Positions 26,332 to 35,318 of a stretch of 56,100 nt of DNA are shown here, one piece after another (within the stretch, counting starts at the first letter, position 1; each line of letters opens with the position of its first letter). Location: the NCBI RefSeq assembly GCF_002101735.1, contig NZ_LQPE01000020.1, forward strand, positions 1 through 56,100, in the 5' to 3' direction. Source of the stretch: Mycobacterium kyorinense. Its GTDB lineage: Bacteria; Actinomycetota; Actinomycetes; Mycobacteriales; Mycobacteriaceae. Made by a program: the position numbers and the translations under genes. A model generated the notes under the pieces. The model ran no database searches, was not told where the DNA came from, and saw nothing but the letters and a program-made list of their open reading frames with translations.

Positions 26332-26722
26332 CTATCCGGGTGCCACGTTAGCGCGAATATCCTGCACGTCGTAGTGCACTGGTGCACCTGGCGGCTGATA
26401 CCACTGACTGCCAAAGATTCCGAGATTGTCGAGTGTGGAGCCAGGCAGAATGTATCCGCCGTAGGGAACAGGCACGAAATTTGGCGAGCTGGGGTCATTA
26501 CTCATCACCACGGTTGGTGGGAGTTGCGGATCCAAAATGCTTGTTGGGCTGTCGCCGACGTGCGCTTCAACAGTGAAATTCTGTGGGTTACCGTCGTGAA
26601 AGTTCGCCCCCTCGCAGGAACTCCGCTGAGTTGGCGTGGTTGGACGACGCGTCATGGGCGGCTTTAGCCAGATCGCCGATTTCAGGAACCCAGTCCAGCA
26701 GTTCCTGCAACGTCATCGACAC
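26332..26722 (-). pseudogene. ESX-associated protein gene, frameshifted
   Basis: From GTG 26722, behind a GAGGTGG ribosome site, the frame reads MTLQELLDWVPEIGDLAKAA from its second methionine and breaks soon after AEFLRG. The natural continuation in the next frame is ANFHDGNPQNFTVEAHVGDS through VHYDVQDIRANVAPG. The switch falls in a run of five G (plus strand C, 26607-26611), so a single-base insertion explains it. The amino terminus resembles that of ESX-linked proteins that follow EspC-like genes; the centre seems to be deleted as well, because such proteins are usually much longer. Confidence 0.6.
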
Positions 26723-26731
26723 GAATCCACC

Positions 26732-27034
26732 TCACAGCGCGGACCCGGCGTCCTCGATCTGGTCAGCACCGCGGTCATCGGCTTGGATGTACCTGTCGGC
26801 CGCTTCGCGGTGCCCGTCGGCGTGACGGATGTGGTGTTCCTTGAAGCGAGTGCCGGAGATGGCCCACTCCTCCAGCATTTGCGGCAACGCCGCGCGCGCC
26901 GCACCCGAGCCGATCGACACCTGGGACGCCCGCGAATGTGCTTGCTGATGTGCTGCCGAGAATTCATCAGCGTGTGCCTCCAGCTGCGTCGCTGTCAGGT
27001 GCAGCTCGGTGGGGTCGACCCGTAACTCAGCCAC
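26732..27034 (-). CDS. EspC-like ESX secretion-associated protein
   Basis: A 100-residue helical protein beginning VAELRVDPTELHLTATQLEA, with a helix-turn-helix hairpin similar to the DUF2580/EspC family of type VII secretion substrates. The central LPQMLEEWAISGTRFKEH and the tail DGHREAADRYIQADDRGADQ fit that family. The GTG at 27034 is used as start because the longer frame upstream has no family character. Its stop lies nine bases before the next (broken) gene, so they formed an operon. Confidence 0.65.
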   Translation of the reverse strand: MAELRVDPTELHLTATQLEAHADEFSAAHQQAHSRASQVSIGSGAARAALPQMLEEWAISGTRFKEHHIRHADGHREAADRYIQADDRGADQIEDAGSAL

Positions 27035-27495
27035 GCTGGCGTCCCTCTCGCCGGACACACGACTACTTCGAGGAATTTTACCGTCGCCCCTGGTGGCGCA
27101 TATGCACCAAATCACTATGGCGACTTTGGCGCTCCGGCTGGCTGCGTTTACCGAACGCTCTTCGCCCCCACCTACCTCTACGGTTCCCGTCAACGCTGAG
27201 GCACTCGAACTCTATCCAACGCGCCTTCAGCGAAACCCGCTGCCGCACAAAGGTTATCGTCCGCTTCCCGGCAAGACCAGTTGTATCAGCATCGCGTACT
27301 CGACCGTGCATCCGCGGCCCTGCAACACCTGCGCGCGGCTACTGCAACCGCCCGGCAACCGCGGCCCCGTCACGCCGCTTAGCAGCACCGCCGGAAATGT
27401 CGGCCCCACCGCATAACATCACGAAACCTCCGGCCACCGATTGGTACCGAACGCCGGATGACACCAATGGCCACCACGGCCGTAAGGAGGGCTCC
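27035..27495. other. Intergenic stretch between divergent genes
   Basis: No gene is supported in these 461 bases. Promoters for the EspC-like gene and for the VOC gene should lie here. An ideal AAGGAGG ribosome site is found at its right end. Confidence 0.35.
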
Positions 27496-27894
27496 ATGAA
27501 GTTCATTTCGACCCGGATCATCACGGCCGACGTCAATCGGCTCGTCGATTTCTATGAGATGGTCACCGGAATCGCCGCGGTATGGGGAAACGAGCTATTC
27601 GCTGAGATTCCGACGCCGATCGGCACGCTGGCCATCGGCAGCGACAAGACCGTCCCGCTGTTCGGAGCAGGATCCGCCGAACCTGCAGCCAACCGCAGCG
27701 CGATTGTCGAGTTCATCGTCGACGACGTGGATGCCGAGTACGAGCGACTCCGCGGGCGGGTGGGCGACGTGGTGACAGAGCCGACAACCATGCCGTGGGG
27801 GAATCGCGCGCTGTTATTCCGCGATCCGGATGGGAACCTCGTCAACCTGTTCACTCCGGTCACGGAGGAGGCTCGGGTCAAGTTCGGAGTTTGA
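27496..27894 (+). CDS. VOC (glyoxalase/bleomycin resistance) family protein
   Basis: A 132-residue protein of the vicinal oxygen chelate fold, with paired beta-alpha-beta units: MKFISTRIITADVNRLVDFY and, in the second half, IVEFIVDDVDAEYERLRGRV and RALLFRDPDGNLVNLFTPV. Members are metal-dependent lyases, isomerases or dioxygenases, or they bind drugs. The substrate is unknown. The ATG is preceded by AAGGAGG at ideal spacing. Confidence 0.85.
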   Translation: MKFISTRIITADVNRLVDFYEMVTGIAAVWGNELFAEIPTPIGTLAIGSDKTVPLFGAGSAEPAANRSAIVEFIVDDVDAEYERLRGRVGDVVTEPTTMPWGNRALLFRDPDGNLVNLFTPVTEEARVKFGV

Positions 27895-28053
27895 CCATAG
27901 TTCTGAGCTTGCCGCGGCCCGCAACCAGTCCGTATTCGCCCTGGACAATCGGGATACACCGCGCCGACGCCAGCCGCGACGCGAAGGCCCCGTCGTCTCC
28001 CGTGGGACCATGGTCGAAGGAAACGTGGTCCAGGGGAGTATCAAGGGAGTTTC

Positions 28054-28785
28054 GTGTCGCCGGTGCGTTGGCTGCGGGCGGTCGCCGTCGTGGGGGCGAC
28101 GGCGCTGCTGCTGGCATCGAGTTGCACCTGGCAGCTGGGCACACCGATTCCCAAGGGGGTGCCGCCGCCGGCGGGTGATCCGGTGCCGGCCGTGGACACC
28201 CACGCCAAAGGCCGGCCTGCCGATCAGCTCTACGAGTGGGCGGCCGAGCGCGCGTCGAGGCTGGAAATCCCGATCGTTGCGCTCGAGGCCTACGCCTATG
28301 CGGCGCGGGTCGCCGAAGTCGAGAACCCCAACTGCCACATGTCGTGGACGACACTGGCGGGCATCGGTGAGATCGAGAGCCATCACGGCACCTATCGCCA
28401 CGCGACGGTGGCGCCCAACGGCGATGTGCGTCCGCCGATTCGAGGCGTGCGCCTCGACGGCAGCGGCGGCACGTTGCACATCGTCGACAGTGAGGCGGGC
28501 AGCCTCGCCGACGACGACGGCACGATTCGGGCCATGGGCCCCATGCAGTTCATTCCTGAGACCTGGCGCCTCTACGGGGTGGACGCCAACAACGACGGAA
28601 TAGTCAGCGTCGACAACATCGACGACGCCGCCTTGTCGGCAGCCGGGTATTTGTGTTGGCGCGGAAAGGATCTCGCCACGCCGCGAGGGTGGATCACAGC
28701 GCTGCGGGCCTACAACAACTCCGACCAGTACGCGCGCGCGGTGCGGGATTGGGCCACCGCCTATGCGGCGGGAAGCCCCCTCTAG
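28054..28785 (+). CDS. lpqU: Lytic murein transglycosylase lipoprotein LpqU
   Basis: A 243-residue lipoprotein with a signal peptide ending in a lipobox LLLASSC, and a lytic transglycosylase domain from about residue 65. The catalytic glutamate is in LAGIGEIESHHG, followed by RAMGPMQFIPETWRLYG and GYLCWRGKDL. It cleaves glycan strands of peptidoglycan outside the cytoplasmic membrane. It matches the position of Rv1022 immediately before eno. The GTG start is preceded by AAGGGAG. Confidence 0.88.
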   Translation: MSPVRWLRAVAVVGATALLLASSCTWQLGTPIPKGVPPPAGDPVPAVDTHAKGRPADQLYEWAAERASRLEIPIVALEAYAYAARVAEVENPNCHMSWTTLAGIGEIESHHGTYRHATVAPNGDVRPPIRGVRLDGSGGTLHIVDSEAGSLADDDGTIRAMGPMQFIPETWRLYGVDANNDGIVSVDNIDDAALSAAGYLCWRGKDLATPRGWITALRAYNNSDQYARAVRDWATAYAAGSPL

Positions 28786-28808
28786 GCTTGGACCCGGTCC
28801 GCAGCTAG

Positions 28809-30116
<1,308 letters not shown>

Positions 30117-30125
30117 CCGGCTGCC

Positions 30126-30767
30126 ATGCCCGACGCCAAACGGCCCGACCCCAAGCGGCGCGCACCGGCGCCGCGACCGGGCAAGGCCGGCGATTCGGGC
30201 CAGGGCCGTCCGCGTAAGTCGGCTGCCGGCCGTCGGGGTCCCAACGGGTCACGCGCCGCACCCGAGTCCGTGGAACCCGTCAAACGCGGGATCGTCGCCG
30301 GGGCACAGGAAAAGGCCGAGGAGCGTTCGGAGCAGCGGCTCGGGCTGACCGCGCGCCGGGCCGCAATTCTGGCCGCCGTCGTCTGCGTGCTGACGCTGAC
30401 CATCGCCGGGCCGGTGCGCACGTATTTCGCGCAGCGCACCGAGATGAAACAGCTGGCGGCGTCGGAGGCCGCGCTGCGGCGCCAGATTGCCGACCTCGAG
30501 CAGCAAAAGGCGAAGTTGGCCGACCCGGCCTACATCGCCGCCCAGGCCCGCGAGCGTCTCGGTTTCGTGATGCCCGGCGAGGTTCCCTATCAGGTGCAGC
30601 TGCCGCCGTCGGCGGCTGTGCCGTCGCAACCGGGCGCGGAAGGTCCGACCGCCGCTTCGGGGGATCCCTGGTATACGGCGTTGTGGCACACCATCGCCGA
30701 CACCCCGCACGGTCCTCCGTCGCAAGCGCCGCCCGTGCCGCCGAGCCCCCCGCCGCCCGGTGGTTGA
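30126..30767 (+). CDS. ftsB: Septum formation protein FtsB (DivIC family)
   Basis: A 213-residue cell-division protein. A long, basic, proline-rich cytoplasmic part is followed by one membrane helix (AAILAAVVCVLTLTIAGPV, about 80-98), a coiled coil (about 105-140, MKQLAASEAALRRQIADLEQ) and the DPAYIAAQARERLGFVMPGE motif of DivIC/FtsB proteins. It links the FtsQ and FtsL division proteins. The Pro-rich tail is typical of mycobacteria. It overlaps the DUF501 gene by eight bases and matches Rv1024. Confidence 0.88.
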   Translation: MPDAKRPDPKRRAPAPRPGKAGDSGQGRPRKSAAGRRGPNGSRAAPESVEPVKRGIVAGAQEKAEERSEQRLGLTARRAAILAAVVCVLTLTIAGPVRTYFAQRTEMKQLAASEAALRRQIADLEQQKAKLADPAYIAAQARERLGFVMPGEVPYQVQLPPSAAVPSQPGAEGPTAASGDPWYTALWHTIADTPHGPPSQAPPVPPSPPPPGG

Positions 30768-31251
30768 CCGCGCCGACCTCGACGCGGTGGCGCGCCAGCT
30801 TGGCCGCGAACCGCGCGGAGTACTCGAGGTCGCCTACCGCTGCCCCAACGGTGAGCCCGCTGTGGTGAAGACAGCGCCGAAACTGCCTGACGGCACACCG
30901 TTTCCGACGTTGTACTACCTGACTCACCCGGTGCTGACCGCCGCCGCGAGCCGACTGGAGACATCGGGAATGATGCGGGAGATGACCGAGCGGCTGCGCC
31001 AGGACCCCAATCTTGCGGCGGCCTATCGACGGGCCCACGAGTCCTATCTGGCCGAGCGTGATGCCATCGAGCCGCTGGGCACCCGGGTTTCCGCCGGCGG
31101 CATGCCGGACCGGGTCAAATGCCTGCACGTGCTGATCGCACATTCGTTGGCTAAGGGCCGCGGGATGAATCCGCTCGGCGACGAGGCGCTGGCGGTGCTG
31201 GCCGATGAGCCGGCGATGGCCGGGATCCTGGTGGCGGAGCAGTGGCGATGA
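30760..31251 (+). CDS. DUF501 family protein
   Basis: A 163-residue conserved protein of the DUF501 family, beginning VDRADLDAVARQLGREPRGV and containing PTLYYLTHPVLTAAASRLE and DRVKCLHVLIAHSLAKGRG. Its biochemical role is unknown. In actinobacteria it lies between ftsB and the Ppx/GppA phosphatase gene, as here (compare Rv1025). Its start overlaps ftsB and its stop overlaps the ppx2 start by four bases, so all three are translationally coupled. Confidence 0.88.
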   Translation: MVDRADLDAVARQLGREPRGVLEVAYRCPNGEPAVVKTAPKLPDGTPFPTLYYLTHPVLTAAASRLETSGMMREMTERLRQDPNLAAAYRRAHESYLAERDAIEPLGTRVSAGGMPDRVKCLHVLIAHSLAKGRGMNPLGDEALAVLADEPAMAGILVAEQWR

Positions 31252-32174
31252 CCAGGGTTGCGGCAATTGACTGCGGTACCAACTCGATTCGGCTGCTGAT
31301 CGCCGAGCAGGTCGACGGCCGCCTGCGCGACGTGCATCGCGAGATGCGCATCGTGCGGCTTGGCCAGGGGGTCGACGCGACCGGCCGGTTCGCGCCCGAT
31401 GCACTGGACCGCACCCGCGGTGCGCTCGTCGACTACGCCGCCCTATGCGCCAATCACGGCGCCGAGCGGGTGCGGATGGTCGCCACCTCGGCTGCCCGCG
31501 ACGCCGCCAACCGCGACGTTTTTTTCGCGATGACCACCGACGTGCTGGGCGTGAGCGCCGAAGTGATCAGCGGCGCCGAGGAAGCCGAGCTGTCCTTCCG
31601 CGGAGCAGTGGACGAATTGGATTCGGCCGGAGCGCCTTTCGTGGTGGTCGACCTCGGCGGCGGCTCCACCGAGATCGTGCTGGGCGCAGACCGAGTGACG
31701 GCCAGCTATTCCGCGGACATCGGCTGCGTGCGGGTGACCGAACGCTGCCTGCACACCGACCCGCCAACTCCTGGTGAGGTGGACGCGGCCCGTGAGCTCG
31801 TCCGCGAGCGGCTCGCCGACGCGCTGCACGCCGTCCCGGTGCAACAGGCCCACACCTGGGTCGGGGTGGCCGGCACCATGACGACGCTCGCCGCCCTGAC
31901 TCACGACATGGCCACGTATGACTCTGCGGCCATTCATCTTTCGCGTGTCCGCATCGACCGGCTGCTGCAGGTGTGCGACGGGTTGATCGCGATGACCCGC
32001 GCGCAGCGTGCCGCACTGGGGCCAATGCATGAGGGCCGCGCCGACGTGATAGGCGCCGGAGCGATTGTCGTGGAGGAGTTGGCGTTCGCCCTGCGCGAGC
32101 GGGCGGGCATCGAGGAGTTGGTCGTCAGCGAACACGACATCCTCGACGGGATCGCGCTGTCGCTTGCCGGCTGA
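31248..32174 (+). CDS. ppx2: Exopolyphosphatase / Ppx-GppA phosphatase
   Basis: A protein of about 308 residues of the Ppx/GppA family, acting on inorganic polyphosphate or pppGpp. The actin-fold phosphate loops are AAIDCGTNSIRLLIAE at the amino terminus and VVDLGGGSTEIVLG near residue 140, with VRMVATSAARDAANR between them. It is shorter than E. coli Ppx and matches the length of Rv1026. The ATG at 31248 overlaps the DUF501 stop. It converges on the PPE genes, three bases away. Confidence 0.9.
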   Translation: MTRVAAIDCGTNSIRLLIAEQVDGRLRDVHREMRIVRLGQGVDATGRFAPDALDRTRGALVDYAALCANHGAERVRMVATSAARDAANRDVFFAMTTDVLGVSAEVISGAEEAELSFRGAVDELDSAGAPFVVVDLGGGSTEIVLGADRVTASYSADIGCVRVTERCLHTDPPTPGEVDAARELVRERLADALHAVPVQQAHTWVGVAGTMTTLAALTHDMATYDSAAIHLSRVRIDRLLQVCDGLIAMTRAQRAALGPMHEGRADVIGAGAIVVEELAFALRERAGIEELVVSEHDILDGIALSLAG

Positions 32175-32177
32175 CAT

Positions 32178-33524
32178 TCAGCGACCGAGCAGTCGATTCT
32201 TCTGGTCGCTGAATTCCTCCTCGCTGAGAGTTCCGTCGCTGCGAAGCTTGGCGAGCTGACGTATCCGGGCCGCTACACCCGTCACGACGGTGCGGGGATT
32301 GTCTTGAGGCACTAGGACTTTAGCCTCGGTCGTGCCGGTCGCGCGCGCGCCTGCGCGATCAGCTGCCGTAACGCCGCCGCCCGAGACGCCGCGCATGGCC
32401 GGTCCGAGCATGCCCGCCAGTCCCATCTGGCTGTAGGCACTGCCCGAACCCAGTTCAACCGTCTCCGCGGCTAGCGAAGGGATGTTGCCGGCTGCCGGCA
32501 ACGCCAGCGCGACGGGGCGCACCGCCGGTGTGGCGGCGGTCCACGCCGGCGGCACCGACAGTGCCCCGATCGTGTTGGCTTGGCCCACACTCGCCGACAC
32601 AGCCGACGCTGCGATGGGGCCCGGGTTGGTGATGATCGCCGGGAACTCGAGGGGCGCCACTTCCGCTGTGCCCGGCCAGGGCTTCAACCCCGCCCAGCCG
32701 CTGACGGCGTCATCGGTGTGCAGACCGGACACCGTGCCGATGTAGTCGATGGGCAGGGACACCGGGCCCGACAGGACATCCATCGGCACCAGGCCGAAAA
32801 GAGTGGTCGCGTTGGCAGGCCCGGTGAGAAAGATCGAGATCAGGTTGCTCAACGTGGTCAGTGGGGTCGGCGGGTCCGCGGCAGCCGCGGGCGCTACGGA
32901 AATCGCTTGCGCGACACCGGATACGGTGTTCTGCACGTTGCCGACGGAGGTGCCGGCGGCGTGGCTGACCGCGGCGGCCTGGCCGACGGGGCCCGCGGGG
33001 TCGGTGTTTTGCCGAGGTGGGTGAAACGGCGTCAACACGGTCGCCGACGCCGCCGCCGCCGCGTAGCCGTACATTGCCGCGGCATCCTGGGCCCACATCG
33101 CGGCGTATTGCGCCTCGGTGGCTGCGATCGCCGGGGTGTTCTGTCCGAAGAAGTTCGTCGCGACCAGGGCCATTAACAGTGCGCGGTTAGCCGCAATCAC
33201 CGGCGGCGGCACCGTCGACGCGAACGCCGCCTCGTAGGCGGCGGCTGCGGCCTTGGCCTGGGCCGCGGTTTCCGCGGCCTGTACGGCGGTGGCGCTCAGC
33301 CACGCGACATACGAAGCGGCGGCGGTCGTCATCGACGCCGACGAAGGACCCAACCATGTCGCGGCGGTCAGGCCCGACACGACGGACTGATACGAGCCGG
33401 CAGCGATGTAGAGCTCGTCGGCCAATGCTTCCCAGGCCTGCGCCGCGGCCAGCATGGGCCCCGATCCTGGACCGGCATACATCCGGCCGGAGTTGATCTC
33501 CGGTGGATAAATACCGAAATCCAT
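32178..33524 (-). CDS. PPE family protein (SVP type) with C-terminal SHOCT domain
   Basis: A 448-residue PPE protein: MDFGIYPPEINSGRMYAGPG at the start, the PPE helical domain to about residue 180 (including the WxG-like TWLGPSS), the GALSVPPAWTAA motif of the SVP subgroup near 340, and a final SHOCT helix pair, IRQLAKLRSDGTLSEEEFSD ending KNRLLGR. PPE proteins leave through type VII secretion with a PE partner; several act in the mycobacterial outer layer in solute uptake. No PE gene is adjacent. It is the second gene of a tandem pair and would share its promoter and KdpE-like sites. Confidence 0.9.
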   Translation of the reverse strand: MDFGIYPPEINSGRMYAGPGSGPMLAAAQAWEALADELYIAAGSYQSVVSGLTAATWLGPSSASMTTAAASYVAWLSATAVQAAETAAQAKAAAAAYEAAFASTVPPPVIAANRALLMALVATNFFGQNTPAIAATEAQYAAMWAQDAAAMYGYAAAAASATVLTPFHPPRQNTDPAGPVGQAAAVSHAAGTSVGNVQNTVSGVAQAISVAPAAAADPPTPLTTLSNLISIFLTGPANATTLFGLVPMDVLSGPVSLPIDYIGTVSGLHTDDAVSGWAGLKPWPGTAEVAPLEFPAIITNPGPIAASAVSASVGQANTIGALSVPPAWTAATPAVRPVALALPAAGNIPSLAAETVELGSGSAYSQMGLAGMLGPAMRGVSGGGVTAADRAGARATGTTEAKVLVPQDNPRTVVTGVAARIRQLAKLRSDGTLSEEEFSDQKNRLLGR

Positions 33525-33572
33525 TGCGACACATCCTCTTTCCAGATAACAGCGGTTGCGGCGAAGCGCAAT

Positions 33573-35015
33573 TCAGCGCCCGAGCAGGCGGTTTTTCTGC
33601 TCGGTGTATTCCTCGTCGGTCAGGATTCCCTCGTCGCGAAGCTTGGCGAACTCGCGCAACTCGGCCGCGACGCCCGTCACCACGCTGCGAGGTTTGGTCT
33701 GCGACGTGTCGCCATCGCCGTCGTCCGGCGCGCTTGCACCGCCGGTCGCTGCCGCCGGCGCGCGCGCCGCCCCGCGTTTGCCCGGTGCGGCCCCGCTGTC
33801 TTTGGCGCGACCGGTGCCCACGGCGCCCGCCATCGCTCGCCCGGCCATACCGGCCAATGCCATCTCGCCCAGCGTGCTGCCCGAGCCGAGCTCCACCGTC
33901 TCCGCGGCGGCCACCACGGGGATCTGCCCGACGCCGGGTTCCGGCAGCGCAGGCAACGCCACCGCGACGGGGCGCACGGCCGGTGTGGCGATGGTCCATG
34001 TCGGTGGCACGGACAAGGTCCCAACAGTGTTCGCCTCGCCCAGACCCGCCGACAGGGCCGGCGCGGGCGTCGACGGCCGTATCGGGCCGGTGATGATGCC
34101 CTTGAATTCGGTCGGTGGTCGCTCCCCGGTCCCCGGCCAGGCTTCTTGTCCCGCCCAGCCGCTGACGATTTCGTCGGTGTGCAGACCGGTCCCGGCGCCG
34201 ATGATGCCCAAGGGCAGCGACACCACCCCTATTGCGCCCAGCGGTATGTCGGCCAGGAAGGTGGCGATTGCGGCTGGTGCGTCGAGAAAGACCGTGATCA
34301 GGTTGCTCAACGTGCTCAGCGGGTCCGGCGGGTCCGCGGCCGCTGCCGGTGCCGCGGTGGCCAGACTCTGCAACGCGTTGGGTACAGCGGAGAAACCCTG
34401 TTGTACCGAGGAGACGGTGCTTTGCACGTTGCCGGCGGAGGTGCTGGTGGCTTGACCGACCGCAGCAGCTTGTCCGGCCGCCGCACCCGGGCTCGTGTTG
34501 TGCGTTGGCGGGTTGAACGGTGTCAGCCTTGTTGCCGCGGCCGCCGACGCGGCGTAGGCGTACATCGCCGCGGCGTCCTGGGCCCACATCTCCGCGTAGC
34601 GGGCTTCGGTGGCGGCGATCGCCGGCGCGTTCCGGCCGAACAGATTGGTCGCCACCAGCTTCGTCAGCAGGCTGCGATTGGCCGCGACCAGTTGCGGCGG
34701 CACCGTCGATGCATACGCCTGCTGGTAAGCAGCGATCGCCGCTTTGGCCTGCCCGGCCGTCTGCGAGGCCTGCGCGGCGGTGGCATTGAGCCACGCCACA
34801 TAACCGGCGGCCGCGGCCGCCATCGACACTGCCGACGGGCCCAGCCACGGCCCTGCTGTCAGGTGGGCCACCACCGATTGATACGAGCCGGCCGCCGACT
34901 GCAGTTCTGCCGCCAGTTCGTCCCAGGCCGCAGCAGCGGCCAGCAGCGGCTCCGAACCGGGACCGACATACATCCGGCCGGAATTGACCTCCGGCGGCAA
35001 AACCGCGAAATCCAT
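33573..35015 (-). CDS. PPE family protein (SVP type) with C-terminal SHOCT domain
   Basis: A 480-residue tandem paralogue of the neighbouring PPE. It begins MDFAVLPPEVNSGRMYVGPG, carries GTLSVPPTWTIA near 340-350, and ends with VAAELREFAKLRDEGILTDE and KNRLLGR, again a SHOCT module. The variable middle is rich in Ala, Gly and Pro. It is first in the two-gene operon, with 48 bases to the next PPE. Its upstream region holds two direct repeats like those before kdp, so K+-dependent control by KdpE is plausible. Confidence 0.9.
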   Translation of the reverse strand: MDFAVLPPEVNSGRMYVGPGSEPLLAAAAAWDELAAELQSAAGSYQSVVAHLTAGPWLGPSAVSMAAAAAGYVAWLNATAAQASQTAGQAKAAIAAYQQAYASTVPPQLVAANRSLLTKLVATNLFGRNAPAIAATEARYAEMWAQDAAAMYAYAASAAAATRLTPFNPPTHNTSPGAAAGQAAAVGQATSTSAGNVQSTVSSVQQGFSAVPNALQSLATAAPAAAADPPDPLSTLSNLITVFLDAPAAIATFLADIPLGAIGVVSLPLGIIGAGTGLHTDEIVSGWAGQEAWPGTGERPPTEFKGIITGPIRPSTPAPALSAGLGEANTVGTLSVPPTWTIATPAVRPVAVALPALPEPGVGQIPVVAAAETVELGSGSTLGEMALAGMAGRAMAGAVGTGRAKDSGAAPGKRGAARAPAAATGGASAPDDGDGDTSQTKPRSVVTGVAAELREFAKLRDEGILTDEEYTEQKNRLLGR

Positions 35016-35169
35016 TGCAGCTCAGGCCATTAGCAAGTCAGCAGGGAAGCACTGCCGAATGCACACGGACCGCGGCATCTCGAGTTTGATAGTCATGGAA
35101 AACATGAATCCCTTTACTCGGTCGGACAAAGCCTGATTGGGCTGCCGCAGAAGGCCATTGGACCGGTTC

Positions 35170-35219
35170 ATTATCAATTATTGACAGGATCCGTGCGTAG
35201 TATTAACGGTTTCTTTACA
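35170..35219 (-). promoter_or_regulatory. KdpE-like direct repeat and -10 box before PPE-SHOCT operon
   Basis: On the minus strand TGTAAA-GAAAC-CGTTAA (plus 35203-35219) is followed 27 bases downstream by GATAAT (plus 35170-35175). The repeat is nearly identical to those before kdp and the KimA-like operon, and its 11-base period fits an OmpR/PhoB-class regulator such as KdpE. Confidence 0.6.
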
Positions 35220-35301
35220 GCATTTTTGTTGGCGCTCGGCAGTTATTTCCCAGCCAGGCGTCAGCCACGTGATAAAGGGGCAACCGGGACGATATTAATT
35301 G

Positions 35302-35318
35302 CTAACGAGCTCTTAACG
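35302..35318 (-). promoter_or_regulatory. Second KdpE-like direct repeat before PPE-SHOCT operon
   Basis: CGTTAA-GAGCT-CGTTAG on the minus strand has the same half-sites and 11-base period as the kdp repeat but a different spacer. It overlaps the stop codon of the K+ channel gene and lies 99 bases (about nine helical turns) upstream of the first PPE site. Confidence 0.45.

Noticed and set aside
33187..34848. 553-codon open frame overlapping both PPE genes
   Set aside because: It is a shifted frame on the same strand as the PPE genes, with no start signal; the PPE frames have full family motifs.
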